From Candidatus Limivicinus sp. (GTDB lineage: Bacteria > Bacillota > Clostridia > Oscillospirales > Oscillospiraceae): 57,824 nucleotides of DNA. The DNA is taken from positions 1 to 57,824 of the forward strand of contig JARHZW010000002.1 of NCBI GenBank assembly GCA_029264685.1, written 5' to 3'. This document shows, piece after piece, positions 34,292 through 43,059 of the stretch. The first letter of the stretch is position 1. Every line of letters begins with the position of its first letter. Under the pieces are notes generated by a model. It was not told the origin of the DNA, searched no databases, and saw only the letters and a program-made list of their open reading frames with translations. Both the position numbers and the translations under genes were made by a program.

Positions 34292-34320
34292 ATTTTAACA
34301 CGCATCGTGTTATTCTTCAA
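34292..34320 (-). promoter_or_regulatory. Promoter of the DUF4914 gene
   Basis: Minus strand -35 TTGAAG (34315-34320), 17 bp, -10 TAAAAT (34292-34297). The spacer is almost entirely occupied by an operator palindrome. Confidence 0.6.
34296..34312. promoter_or_regulatory. Operator palindrome in the DUF4914 promoter
   Basis: TAACACG-CAT-CGTGTTA is a perfect 7-bp dyad placed exactly between -35 and -10. That position is typical of a repressor site. The regulator is not identified in the window. Confidence 0.6.
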
Positions 34321-34465
34321 CCAAAATTTTGAACGAAAATGAATATATATTCCTGCCCATTTTTACGCCTAATATACATAATAACCAAGTATTGCGTTTT
34401 AAGCTGTTTGAATTGTAATTTTTGCCGTAAAAACCGAAGTTTTTTGATAATTTCTCTCTATGATT

Positions 34466-34666
34466 TTATTTGTTATGTTCGCTTATATGTCCGGCAATTA
34501 CAGTTATACATATTATGCACATTGTAAGCATATACACTCTGGCAGCAGTCCCTGTAAGAAAATTCATAAGCGGGTTTCTTTCGTCCAGTATAATAAGAAC
34601 CACCAATCCCAGCAGCATTGCTACAGCCAGATGAGGCAAAATAAATTTCAGGAATTTCATCTTCAC
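34466..34666 (-). CDS. Small two-helix membrane protein
   Basis: 66 residues from GTG 34666, overlapping the upstream stop as GTGA; an ATG two codons later is equally possible. Two hydrophobic segments (about 8-27 and 43-60) leave a short basic N-terminus. It is coupled to the phosphodiester-glycosidase-domain gene, so it may assist that protein at the membrane. Function unknown. No strong terminator follows, only an AT-rich hairpin near 34430. Confidence 0.65.
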   Translation of the reverse strand: MKMKFLKFILPHLAVAMLLGLVVLIILDERNPLMNFLTGTAARVYMLTMCIICITVIAGHISEHNK

Positions 34667-35673
34667 TTTTCCTGCCCTTTCAAGGCATCTTTCTCCTTTA
34701 TTACAAGCATATCGCTTATATATCTTCCGCCGCCGCTTGGCTTGTTCACAATTTCGTTTTCAAAAACCATACTGCTTGACGCTCCCCCGTCCATATTAAA
34801 TGCACGAACACATCCAAGCTCTGCAAACAGTTTAGAAAAGTCCTCCATATTTATTCCGTCTGAATATCCGGGCTGGCGGCCGTCAACCACCACAAAGCAG
34901 TAGTGTCCCGGCTCGTAGTAACCAAATCCGCTTCTCGGATGTTTATGCAGTATTGCGTCGCTGGTGTTAAAAACGGTCTTTGGACTGCCGTTTTTATCCA
35001 GCAGTTCAGGGCCGAATTTCCACACCTGATACGGGTCTTTTTCCATTATTTCGGAAACCGTATATTCACTGGGCTGGTATGTCTCAACCACCCCGTCATA
35101 ATACAATACACAAATGTCATACTTTGTCTGCTCAGTCAGATACAGATACCCGTTCCTGACCAGAAAGCCCTCTCTCTGGTTTGAGCAATAGTCTCCGTTC
35201 ATGGCAAGTATTGCGTCGTTATCCTGAGCAACTTTTTCCGGACTGTCGGAGCTATGCTCCGCTGAAAACCCGCTCTGAATATTTTCTATATCCGCTATGT
35301 GAATATCAGCCACAAAATAGTTAAGCTTCTTCTCCGTGCTGTGTTCGGTTATCTGAACCGAAACCTCGGGGCTTGAGTAGCTGTTATCTGTAATTACCGT
35401 GTCGGCGGTGAAAAAAGAAGAAAATTTCTCACGCCACTGAAGGCTCTCCTCTTCTGTATCATACTCGGGAACGGGCGTTTCTGCCACACTCACCTGATAA
35501 ACCGGCTCCGGCATACCGTTTTTTGTCAGTATGATTTTAGGAAGCCACAGATGAAAAAACGCAAAAACTCCAACCACGAGCGCCGCCAGAACTATATCAA
35601 GTATTGCAAGCTGCCACCACGGTTTTTTCCGCTCATACCACGGACCTTTTTTCTCTGAATTTATGTTCTGCAC
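34663..35673 (-). CDS. Phosphodiester glycosidase (NAGPA-domain) membrane protein
   Basis: 336 residues from GTG 35673, with AGGAGAG 7 bp upstream. One N-terminal membrane anchor (about 22-42), then an extracytoplasmic domain with the NAGPA hallmarks NGDYC near 170, HPRSGFGYYEPGHYCFVVVDGR and FNMDGGASSSMVF near the end. The family cleaves or modifies sugar-phosphodiester links in exopolysaccharide or wall polymers; the substrate here is unknown. Perfect-consensus promoter at 35706-35734. Confidence 0.88.
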   Translation of the reverse strand: MQNINSEKKGPWYERKKPWWQLAILDIVLAALVVGVFAFFHLWLPKIILTKNGMPEPVYQVSVAETPVPEYDTEEESLQWREKFSSFFTADTVITDNSYSSPEVSVQITEHSTEKKLNYFVADIHIADIENIQSGFSAEHSSDSPEKVAQDNDAILAMNGDYCSNQREGFLVRNGYLYLTEQTKYDICVLYYDGVVETYQPSEYTVSEIMEKDPYQVWKFGPELLDKNGSPKTVFNTSDAILHKHPRSGFGYYEPGHYCFVVVDGRQPGYSDGINMEDFSKLFAELGCVRAFNMDGGASSSMVFENEIVNKPSGGGRYISDMLVIKEKDALKGQEK

Positions 35674-35705
35674 ACATATACTCTCCTGCGATTTTATGAC
35701 TCAAA

Positions 35706-35734
35706 ATTATAATACTTTATATTTATAGTGTCAA
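35706..35734 (-). promoter_or_regulatory. Consensus promoter of the NAGPA-domain operon
   Basis: Minus strand -35 TTGACA (35729-35734), 17 bp, -10 TATAAT (35706-35711). Confidence 0.75.
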
Positions 35735-35902
35735 TAATCTACATATCCAATGTGCAGCGCAGGAGTATATTTGCCGATCAAATATACTGAAATTCATATC
35801 TTGAATTATATTAGCACAGCTTTTTCAATGCCCGTCATAATTTAGCACAAAACAGCAATAAATATATAATTTCTTTTTTCCTTTATTTTTCATTTTTCTC
35901 TA

Positions 35903-35931
35903 TTGACATAAATGCCGAATATTGTTAAAAT
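35903..35931 (+). promoter_or_regulatory. Promoter of the potABCD leader RNA
   Basis: -35 TTGACA (35903-35908), 17 bp, -10 TAAAAT (35926-35931). The start is expected at about 35938, 300 nt before the potA start codon. Confidence 0.72.
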
Positions 35932-35937
35932 TAGTCG

Positions 35938-36226
35938 TCTCGACAGGATAGGAGTTTATCCCAAGCAAGATAACGCATATTTTGCGTATGTCCGCAGAAG
36001 CGGCGGCAACTTCTGTTGCCTTATTGATTGAGTTTGAAGCTCAAGTTTTATAAGTTGGTAACTATAAACCGGTGCCACGGCACACAGACTTGTGAAATGG
36101 TCAATAAGAGTAGTAAAAGTAATCTTTGCTATATAGACTCTGATCCCATTGTTTTATTCACGCATTCTTTATGAATGGGTGTTTCAGGTTGGCGTGTGCT
36201 ATAGGTACACGCCATTTTTTATTTTT
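35938..36226 (+). ncRNA. Structured leader of potABCD, candidate riboswitch/attenuator
   Basis: About 290 nt between promoter and terminator, non-coding and rich in local stems: 35946-35950/35957-35961; 35973-35977/35983-35987; 35992-35995/36000-36003; GGCAAC/GTTGCC 36005-36010/36015-36020; 36028-36034/36038-36044; and a long irregular arm 36096-36111/36137-36150. The 3' part holds mutually exclusive pairings: AATGG(36096-36100):CCATT(36146-36150); CCCATT(36145-36150):AATGGG(36174-36179); AATGGGTGT(36174-36182):ACACGCCATT(36207-36216); and the terminator. No known riboswitch consensus was recognised. Confidence 0.6.
36190..36226 (+). terminator. Intrinsic terminator at the end of the potABCD leader
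   Basis: TGGCGTGT (36190-36197) pairs with ACACGCCA (36207-36214), followed by TTTTTTATTTTT, 13 bp before the potA start codon. It competes with the antiterminator pairing 36174-36182/36207-36216. Confidence 0.8.
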
Positions 36227-36238
36227 GGGGGTTTGGAA

Positions 36239-37357
36239 ATGAATAAGATAATCGAGCTGAAAGGTGTCAGCAAGTCATTTGACGGTGAAGTGGTTCTTGA
36301 CCATATCGACCTTGACATATATGACAATGAATTTTTAACTCTTCTCGGTCCCTCCGGCTGTGGTAAAACTACCACTTTAAGGATCATAGGCGGCTTTGAA
36401 ACCGCTGACGAAGGTGACCTTATTTTCATGAGCGAAAATATTAACGATCTGCCCCCGTATAAGCGGAACATAAACACTGTTTTTCAGCGTTATGCCCTCT
36501 TTCCGCATCTGAATGTTTACGAAAATATTGCTTTCCCGCTCCGTGAAAAAAGAGAAAGCAAGGCGGAGATTGACCGTAAGGTAAAAGAGATGCTGAAGCT
36601 TGTTGCTCTGTCCGGCTTTGAAAACAGAAGCGTTACAAGCCTTTCCGGCGGTCAGCAGCAGCGAGTTGCCATAGCAAGAGCTCTTGTAAGCAACCCCAAG
36701 GTGCTGCTTCTGGACGAGCCTCTGGCGGCTCTTGACCTGAAGCTGAGAAAAGATATGCAGCAGGAGTTGAAAAAAATTCAGAAGGCCACCGGAATCACCT
36801 TTGTTTTTGTAACTCACGATCAGGAAGAGGCCCTGTCTATGTCCGACACGGTTGTTGTTATGGCTGACGGCAGAATTCAGCAGATAGGAACTCCCATAGA
36901 TATATACAACGAGCCTACAAACGCATTTGTGGCCGACTTTATTGGCGAAAGCAACATAGTAGACGGCATAATGCTTGAGGACAAGAAGGTCAGCTTCTCA
37001 GGTCATGTGTTTGACTGCGTTGACTCAGGCTTTAAAAAGCGTGAAGCTGTAGATGTGGTCGTCCGTCCGGAGGATGTGGATATAGTTTCCGAGGAAAAGG
37101 GTATGCTTAAAGGCGTGGTCACTTCCGTTACCTTCCTCGGAGTCCACTATGAAATCATCGTTGATATCAACGGCTTCAAATGGATGATTCAGACCACCGA
37201 CTTTGTGGATGTGGACGAGCATATCGGTCTCTATATTGAGCCTGACGCAATCCACATCATGCATAAATCTCAGTATTCCGGTATGTTCGGAGACTATTCT
37301 TCATTCTCCAACGAGCTGGATGAGTTGTCGGATGTCGAAACGGAGATTGAGGAATGA
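36239..37357 (+). CDS. potA: Spermidine/putrescine ABC transporter ATP-binding protein
   Basis: 372 residues from ATG 36239 after a G-rich ribosome site; the upstream frame runs back through the terminator and is not used. Walker [11 protein letters not shown]-loop, signature [15 protein letters not shown], Walker [13 protein letters not shown] and the H-switch VTHDQEEA are intact. The C-terminal TOBE domain (about 255-372) fits PotA. First gene of potABCD; its stop overlaps potB (ATGA). Confidence 0.95.
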   Translation: MNKIIELKGVSKSFDGEVVLDHIDLDIYDNEFLTLLGPSGCGKTTTLRIIGGFETADEGDLIFMSENINDLPPYKRNINTVFQRYALFPHLNVYENIAFPLREKRESKAEIDRKVKEMLKLVALSGFENRSVTSLSGGQQQRVAIARALVSNPKVLLLDEPLAALDLKLRKDMQQELKKIQKATGITFVFVTHDQEEALSMSDTVVVMADGRIQQIGTPIDIYNEPTNAFVADFIGESNIVDGIMLEDKKVSFSGHVFDCVDSGFKKREAVDVVVRPEDVDIVSEEKGMLKGVVTSVTFLGVHYEIIVDINGFKWMIQTTDFVDVDEHIGLYIEPDAIHIMHKSQYSGMFGDYSSFSNELDELSDVETEIEE

Positions 37358-38238
37358 AAAGCAATAACTCCATTTCAAAGAGAAACGATCTGGTCAGAAA
37401 GCTTGCACTTGCGCCATACTCTGTATGGGCTGTGCTGTTTATAGTGGTTCCGCTTTTGTTCGTGGCCTACTACGCTTTCACAGACAACGATTTTAACTTC
37501 ACTTTTGACAATGTGGCAAGGTTTTTTACCGCCACCACCAGCGTTTTTGACAAGCAGGGTATGCCTAAGGAAGTTCACACCTACCTTGTGATTTTCATGC
37601 GTTCCCTTCGCCTCGCCGCAATTTCAACTCTTATTTGTCTTTTACTCGGCTACCCTCTGGCCTATATTATTTCCAGAGCCGGTGCCAAGACCCAGAAAGT
37701 TATTATTACCCTGATTATGATTCCAATGTGGATGAACTTTCTTATCCGCACCTACGCATGGATGACCATACTTCAGGATTCCGGAATTATAAACCGAATT
37801 TTAGGCCACCTTGGAATAAGCCCTATTCACATAATAGGAACGGAAGCCGCCGTCATCATCGGCATGGTATACGATTATTTCCCATACATGGTGCTTCCAA
37901 TCTATTCCATCATGGCTAAAATGGACAATAAGCTGATTGAAGCTGCAAGGGATCTTGGCTGCAACAGTGCCGGTGTGCTGCGGCGTGTAATATGGCCTCT
38001 CAGCCTGCCTGGCGTAATTTCCGGCATAACAATGGTGCTTATTCCTTCTATCAGCACTTTCTATATTTCCCAGAAACTGGGTTACGGAAAATTCTATCTT
38101 ATCGGTGATGCCATTGAAGGCCAGTACGCCGCAAATAACCTTCACTTTGCCGCTGCCATCGCCTTTATCCTGATGGTCATTCTGCTTGCCGCCATGGTTC
38201 TCATGCAGAGATATGCGGACAAGAAAACCTGTGCATAA
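37354..38238 (+). CDS. potB: Spermidine/putrescine ABC transporter permease PotB
   Basis: 294 residues with six membrane helices. The EAA loop motif [25 protein letters not shown] contacts PotA. The opening [22 protein letters not shown] resembles PotB/PotH. It starts 4 bp inside potA and precedes potC by 12 bp. Confidence 0.93.
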   Translation: MKSNNSISKRNDLVRKLALAPYSVWAVLFIVVPLLFVAYYAFTDNDFNFTFDNVARFFTATTSVFDKQGMPKEVHTYLVIFMRSLRLAAISTLICLLLGYPLAYIISRAGAKTQKVIITLIMIPMWMNFLIRTYAWMTILQDSGIINRILGHLGISPIHIIGTEAAVIIGMVYDYFPYMVLPIYSIMAKMDNKLIEAARDLGCNSAGVLRRVIWPLSLPGVISGITMVLIPSISTFYISQKLGYGKFYLIGDAIEGQYAANNLHFAAAIAFILMVILLAAMVLMQRYADKKTCA

Positions 38239-38250
38239 GGAGGGCATAAA

Positions 38251-39096
38251 ATGAAAACAACGTCAAAAATATACACTGCCCTGATAATGATTTTCCTTTT
38301 CGCTCCCATTGCCGTACTCTTGATTTTCTCTTTCAACGAGTCGAAAAGTCTTTCGGTATTTTCCGGCTTCTCGCTTCACTGGTACAGTGAGCTTTTTCAC
38401 GACTACGCCACGCTGAACGCCCTGAAAAATACCGTTTTGCTGGCAGTCTGTGCCTCTGTAATCGCAACCGTTACCGGAACTGCGGCAGCGGTTGGCATTA
38501 CAAAAATGAGAAACAAGTACCTTAAAGTCACTTTAAATACCGTTACAAACATCCCCATGATAAACCCCGATATAATAACGGGTATATCTCTCATGCTTAT
38601 GTTTGTCTTTGTGGGTCGGCTTTTCGGTGCAGCAACAAGCCTTAATTTCGGGACCATGCTGATTTCCCATATAACCTTCTGCCTGCCCTATGTTATACTT
38701 CAGGTTCTTCCGAAGCTCCAGCAAATGGATAAAGCTCTTCCTGAGGCTGCAATGGATTTAGGCTGTACCCCATTTAAGGCATTTTACAAGGTTATAATCC
38801 CCGAAATTCTGCCTGGTATAGTAACGGGTATGATAATGGCCTTCACCCTCTCTCTTGATGACTTTGTGATAAGCTATTTCACCTCCGGCAACGGATTCCA
38901 GACCCTGCCTATCCGTATTTACAACATGACTAAAAAAACTGTCACTCCCAAGATGTACGCCTTGGCCACACTTATTTTCTTCGTCATATTGATGTTGCTG
39001 CTCATTTCAAACCTTGCTGACAGTGAGGGCGACAAAACAATTAAAGAGGCAAGGAAACGCAAAAAGATGAGAAAAGCAACGGAGGCAGCAAATTGA
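38251..39096 (+). CDS. potC: Spermidine/putrescine ABC transporter permease PotC
   Basis: 281 residues with six membrane helices and the EAA motif EAAMDLGCTPFKAFYKVIIPEILPG. The N-terminal pattern FLFAPIAVLLIFSFN is typical of PotC/PotI. A Lys/Arg-rich tail follows the last helix. It overlaps potD by 4 bp. Confidence 0.93.
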   Translation: MKTTSKIYTALIMIFLFAPIAVLLIFSFNESKSLSVFSGFSLHWYSELFHDYATLNALKNTVLLAVCASVIATVTGTAAAVGITKMRNKYLKVTLNTVTNIPMINPDIITGISLMLMFVFVGRLFGAATSLNFGTMLISHITFCLPYVILQVLPKLQQMDKALPEAAMDLGCTPFKAFYKVIIPEILPGIVTGMIMAFTLSLDDFVISYFTSGNGFQTLPIRIYNMTKKTVTPKMYALATLIFFVILMLLLISNLADSEGDKTIKEARKRKKMRKATEAAN

Positions 39097-40199
39097 AAAA
39101 AATTATTTCTCTGGCAGCCGCTATATTGCTCAGCGCCATCCTGTTTTCAGGCTGCGGTTCAGACAATGTAACGTGCCTTAATGTTTACAACTGGGGTGAA
39201 TACATTTCCGACGGCTCCGAAGGCAGCTTTGACACCATAAGAGAGTTTGAAAACTGGTATTTTGAAAACTACGGGCAGAAAATCAAAGTGAATTACGACA
39301 CTTTCGCCTCAAACGAGGATATGTACAACAAGCTCTCAAACGGTGCCGTAAGCTATGATGTTATAATTCCTTCCGACTATATGATAGACCGAATGAGGAA
39401 CGAGGGAATGCTTCTCCCTCTGAACTATGAGAATATCCCCAACTACCAGAATATAGATGACAGCTTCCGTGGACTGTACTACGACCCTGAAAATCTCTAT
39501 TCCATCCCATACACCTACGGCGTTGTTGGTATAATATACAATGCAAACAAAGTGGACGAGGCAGACGCCAAGGGCTGGGATTTGATGTGGAACGAAAAAT
39601 ACAAAGGTGATATTCTCCAATTCAACAATCCCCGTGATGCCTTTGCAACGGCTCAATACAAGCTGGGCCTTGATGTAAATGATCTGGACCATGAAAAATG
39701 GGAGCTGGCTCTCACCGAAATGAAAAAACAGTTCCCTCTTGTAAAAAGCTTTGTAATGGACGAAGTCTTTAATATGATGGAAGCAGGTGAAGCCTCCGTA
39801 GCCGCATATTACGCCGGTGACTATTTTACCATGGCTGATAATCAGGCTGATAGCGTTGACCTGCGTTTCTATTATCCCGAACGCACAAACTATTTTATTG
39901 ATGCCATGTGCATCCCCTCATGCTGTCAGAATAAGGAACTTGCTGAAATTTTCATTAACTATATGCTCTCTCCCGAAGCGGCCATAGCAAACGCCGAATA
40001 TATCAGCTATGCTTCACCTAATTCAGCGGTATACAATGACCCTTCATATGCCGAGGATATGGGAGAAGAGGCAATGGAAATTCTGTACCCCGGAATTGAG
40101 AATTTTAATGAGCTGTATAATACCTACTCATTTAGAAATCTCGGTCCCGAAACCCTTATTTACCTTGTCAATCTTTGGGAACAGCTTAAAATAAGTTGA
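39093..40199 (+). CDS. potD: Spermidine/putrescine-binding lipoprotein PotD
   Basis: 368 residues. Lipoprotein signal with FSGC (Cys21), then the PotD/PotF-type fold: LNVYNWGEYI at the start, YDVIIPSDYMIDRM, TYGVVGIIYN and a C-terminal AEIFINYMLSPEAA. It captures polyamine at the membrane surface and passes it to PotBC. No dedicated metabolic gene follows; the terminator is at 40217-40252. Confidence 0.95.
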   Translation: MKKIISLAAAILLSAILFSGCGSDNVTCLNVYNWGEYISDGSEGSFDTIREFENWYFENYGQKIKVNYDTFASNEDMYNKLSNGAVSYDVIIPSDYMIDRMRNEGMLLPLNYENIPNYQNIDDSFRGLYYDPENLYSIPYTYGVVGIIYNANKVDEADAKGWDLMWNEKYKGDILQFNNPRDAFATAQYKLGLDVNDLDHEKWELALTEMKKQFPLVKSFVMDEVFNMMEAGEASVAAYYAGDYFTMADNQADSVDLRFYYPERTNYFIDAMCIPSCCQNKELAEIFINYMLSPEAAIANAEYISYASPNSAVYNDPSYAEDMGEEAMEILYPGIENFNELYNTYSFRNLGPETLIYLVNLWEQLKIS

Positions 40200-40216
40200 C
40201 ATAATTTCGTTAACAT

Positions 40217-40252
40217 AAAATAACCGTGAGTTTTTCTCACGGTTATTTTTTT
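40217..40252 (+). terminator. Terminator of potABCD
   Basis: A 14-bp perfect hairpin (40217-40230 with 40236-40249) around TTTTT, followed by T-run. Confidence 0.88.
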
Positions 40253-40304
40253 ATATTTGGGGAAAATTATATACATATGAAATAAATAAAAAGAGGTAGT
40301 ATAT

Positions 40305-41321
40305 ATGACAAAAAGATTGGGTTCCCAAACCGTTTTTCTACCCTCAAAACCTGTAATTCTTTCCTCTGCCTCAGTTGTAGGCCAAAAAGAAAGTCAGGGA
40401 CCGCTGAAGGACTGCTTCGATTTTTTGTCTGAGGATTCCCGTTTCGGTGCGGAAACATGGGAAAAAGCAGAGACAAAAATGCTGAACAAATGCTTTTCTA
40501 TCGCCTGTGACAAAGCAAAGCTCCCGCCCTCAGCTCTGAACTATGTCCTTGCCGGTGATTTGCTGTCTCAATGTATAAGCTCAACCTTTGCATTAAAGGA
40601 CAGCGGTATTCCCTATTTCGGTCTATACGGTGCCTGTTCAACCATGGCTGAAAGTCTGTCTCTCGCCGCAATGCTTATTGACGGCGGTTTTGCCGATAAC
40701 TGCTGTGCAATTACCGGTTCCCATTTTTGTGCAGCGGAAAGGCAGTTCCGTATGCCGTTGGAATACGGCGGTCAGCGCTGCCCTACCTGTCAATGGACTG
40801 TCACCGGCGCAGGAGCGTTAATTATATCAGGAAACGGAAGCGGACAGCGTATAACCCATATAACTACCGGCACCATTACCGATGCCGGAATAAAGGATGT
40901 AAACAATATGGGAGCCGCTATGGCACCTGCCGCATACGAAACACTAAAAACTCATTTTTCAGACACAGGTCGTTCTCCCGACTACTACGACGCAATTTTT
41001 ACAGGAGATTTAGGCGCTCTGGGCCATGATATAGTGCAGGATCTATTTAAAAACGATGGGGTCAAGTTAGGTGCAAATTATATGGACTGTGGTGTTCTGA
41101 TTTACGATTTACAGACACAGGATGTAAAAGCAGGCGGTTCCGGCTGCGGATGCAGTGCTTCCGTTCTTGCCGGACACATTCTCAGCGCTATGAATAAGGG
41201 AATATGGAAAAAAGTATTGTTTGCAGCTACAGGTGCCCTCATGTCTCCTGTCAGTTCAATGCAGGGCGAAAGTATTCCGGGCATTTGTCACGCCGTAGCA
41301 ATAGAGAGTGAGGGCGCATAA
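40305..41321 (+). CDS. spoVAD: Stage V sporulation protein AD
   Basis: 338 residues, usual length. Thiolase-like fold with GLYGACSTMAESLSLAA near 105, the pocket proposed to bind dipicolinic acid, plus GGFADNCCAITGSHFCAAERQFR and ADMGAAMAP-type loops (NNMGAAMAPAAYETL). It helps take up dipicolinic acid into the developing spore. It begins 53 bp after the pot terminator and is followed by spoVAE; no spoVAC is beside it. A forespore (sigma G) promoter could not be placed with confidence. Confidence 0.95.
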   Translation: MTKRLGSQTVFLPSKPVILSSASVVGQKESQGPLKDCFDFLSEDSRFGAETWEKAETKMLNKCFSIACDKAKLPPSALNYVLAGDLLSQCISSTFALKDSGIPYFGLYGACSTMAESLSLAAMLIDGGFADNCCAITGSHFCAAERQFRMPLEYGGQRCPTCQWTVTGAGALIISGNGSGQRITHITTGTITDAGIKDVNNMGAAMAPAAYETLKTHFSDTGRSPDYYDAIFTGDLGALGHDIVQDLFKNDGVKLGANYMDCGVLIYDLQTQDVKAGGSGCGCSASVLAGHILSAMNKGIWKKVLFAATGALMSPVSSMQGESIPGICHAVAIESEGA

Positions 41322-41322
41322 T

Positions 41323-41691
41323 ATGGAGATGTTTTTAGAATACCTGAAAGCCTTTCTTGTGGGCGGACTTTTCTGTCTGGCAGGTCAGCTTCTGCTTGAC
41401 TTCACAAAGCTCACGCCTGCACGAATTCTGACCTCATATGTCGTTGCAGGAGTGGTTCTTGGCGCATTTGGCATATACGAGCCAATAGTAGAGTTTGCAG
41501 GTGCCGGTGCCACAGTTCCCCTGACAGGCTTCGGAAATGTTCTGGCAAAGGGTGTAAAAACCGCCGTGGCAGAAAAAGGCGTACTGGGAGCATTCACAGG
41601 AGGTTTTACCGCCGCAGCCGCAGGCATATGTGCCGCTGTATTTTTCGGGTTAATTGTCTCCCTGATATTTAAGTCCAAGGACAAAAAATAA
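41323..41691 (+). CDS. spoVAE: Stage V sporulation protein AE
   Basis: 122 residues from ATG 41323, just after the spoVAD stop and behind GAGGG. Four membrane helices, with FLVGGLFCLAGQLLLDFTKLTPARILTSYVVAG and the G-rich AGATVPLTGFGN motif typical of SpoVAE. It forms part of the spore inner-membrane DPA channel. Confidence 0.93.
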   Translation: MEMFLEYLKAFLVGGLFCLAGQLLLDFTKLTPARILTSYVVAGVVLGAFGIYEPIVEFAGAGATVPLTGFGNVLAKGVKTAVAEKGVLGAFTGGFTAAAAGICAAVFFGLIVSLIFKSKDKK

Positions 41692-41713
41692 ACCTGAGCT
41701 TTTGCTCAGGTTT
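41690..41713. terminator. Terminator between spoVAE and hexokinase
   Basis: A 10-bp perfect hairpin (41690-41699 with 41704-41713). The minus strand runs into TTTATTTTTT, so it terminates the hexokinase mRNA best; the plus-strand T-run is weaker. Confidence 0.75.
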
Positions 41714-41743
41714 ACATAAGTTTCTTTATTCAGGTTGACATAA

Positions 41744-43003
41744 TCAGTTTAAAATTGCTGCCGCAGCAGCTCCCGGCAGGGTACTTTCCTCTACAGGCAT
41801 AAGTACTGCATGAAGGCCAAGGCTTCCGCCTATATACTTTTCCATAAGTCTTTCCAGCTCAGGCCTGTATATTCTGCTTTTCTGAACCAAAGAACCTTCC
41901 GCACAAACGCATACAGGTCTGTCTGCGTTCTTTCCTTTTCCTGTCAGAAGCATAAGTGCTGCCAGATTCGCACACATACAGCGAGCTGAGCGTTCAAAAA
42001 GTGCCCGTGAAATTTCTTGTACAAACGGTCTGTCTTTCGCTGAGATTTCGGAAAGATTTTCTCCCATTGACCATGCGTCAATAACTGCTCCGTCTATTTC
42101 GCCTGCATTTTGGAGAGTTTCCAAGGTATTTTCGCTTATAAACCCCTCTTTGCAGCCGACTGAAAGCATAAGAGAGCAAAGTGTGCCCAGATAAACGCCG
42201 GCAGTCATTTTTTCAAAATGCTTCGATCCCGGATTCAGGCTTCCGGCGTCAAGTATTTTGTCAAATTCGCCCATGGCAATACCGTCATACATTCCTGACT
42301 CTGTGTTGATTATAATTTCATCGTCTCCGGAAAGCCCCAGCTTTACAATTTCTTTAGCTACAACAGGGCAGCAGGTATTTGTTCCCGTACCGCTGACCTG
42401 TCCGATAAAAGTCTCATATCGGCTGTTGTCAAGTAGAGAGGCACCTCCCAGTAGAACGGCTGCGGTATCGTTCAACACCACAATTTTCTTCCCGTGGACT
42501 CCACGCCGCTCCAGTTCCTCCTTCAGAGAGCTGCCCACCAGCTTTCCTGCGGAATTATTTATAACAACTTCCTTGTCAACGCTTCTGACTTTGCCGTCTA
42601 TTTCGGGAGTAATATCCGCTGAATACGAAAAGCAAAATCCAATTCTATCAGTATATTCCATGAGCGGCATTATACTGTCAGCCGCAAAAGAAATAAACTC
42701 CTCCCATTCAACTGCTTCACCTATACCAGGCATTTTCTTTTTACTCAGGTACTCGGTTTTATATCCATTTTCCGTAAATGTAACAAGGGCGCTTCTGAAG
42801 TTTGTCCCGCCTGCATCTATTACGGCCGCACATCCGCTGTCTATTTTCCCCGTTTTTAAATAGGTAGGTATCATAGGCAGCGAACACACTTCCCCTTTAA
42901 GCCCACGGCGCATTTCTGCAAGCATTTTCACCGCTTCATCAGACGGGCATATGTCCTGTGGCAGCATCAGGTGATTTTTCAGAAATTCATATACTTTATC
43001 CAT
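41744..43003 (-). CDS. Hexokinase of the eukaryotic-type family
   Basis: 419 residues. LPMIPTYLKTGKIDSG followed by VIDAGGTNFRSALV matches the start of yeast/animal hexokinases rather than ROK or Glk enzymes. SADITPEIDGK, LNDTAAVLLGG (phosphate 2) and GTGTNTCC follow, then NTESGMYDG in the position of the hexokinase N-x-E-W-G motif. GSKHFEKMTAGVYLG completes the large domain. It would phosphorylate glucose or another hexose with ATP. It sits behind the SPFH/NfeD terminator without an obvious own promoter. Confidence 0.88.
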   Translation of the reverse strand: MDKVYEFLKNHLMLPQDICPSDEAVKMLAEMRRGLKGEVCSLPMIPTYLKTGKIDSGCAAVIDAGGTNFRSALVTFTENGYKTEYLSKKKMPGIGEAVEWEEFISFAADSIMPLMEYTDRIGFCFSYSADITPEIDGKVRSVDKEVVINNSAGKLVGSSLKEELERRGVHGKKIVVLNDTAAVLLGGASLLDNSRYETFIGQVSGTGTNTCCPVVAKEIVKLGLSGDDEIIINTESGMYDGIAMGEFDKILDAGSLNPGSKHFEKMTAGVYLGTLCSLMLSVGCKEGFISENTLETLQNAGEIDGAVIDAWSMGENLSEISAKDRPFVQEISRALFERSARCMCANLAALMLLTGKGKNADRPVCVCAEGSLVQKSRIYRPELERLMEKYIGGSLGLHAVLMPVEESTLPGAAAAAILN

Positions 43004-43011
43004 TTTAAACC

Positions 43012-43049
43012 CTTCTATAAAAAACAGGCGGTAAACTACCGCCTGTTTT
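43012..43049 (-). terminator. Terminator of the NfeD-SPFH operon
   Basis: A 13-bp perfect hairpin (43021-43033 with 43037-43049). On the minus strand TTTTTTATAG follows. It lies only 9 bp before the hexokinase start, so partial readthrough may set hexokinase level. Confidence 0.82.
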
Positions 43050-43059
43050 CCAATTAAAA

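Noticed and set aside
35938..36226. Assignment of the potABCD leader to guanidine-I/ykkC, PRPP, lysine, cobalamin, c-di-AMP, T-box, 6S, SRP or tmRNA
   Set aside because: None of the conserved core sequences I know for these RNAs is present; left as unassigned.
36171..36242. A 23-codon ORF whose TGA overlaps the potA ATG (possible leader peptide)
   Set aside because: No ribosome site precedes its ATG and it runs through the terminator stem. The structured-RNA explanation fits better. Listed only because of the neat ATGA overlap.
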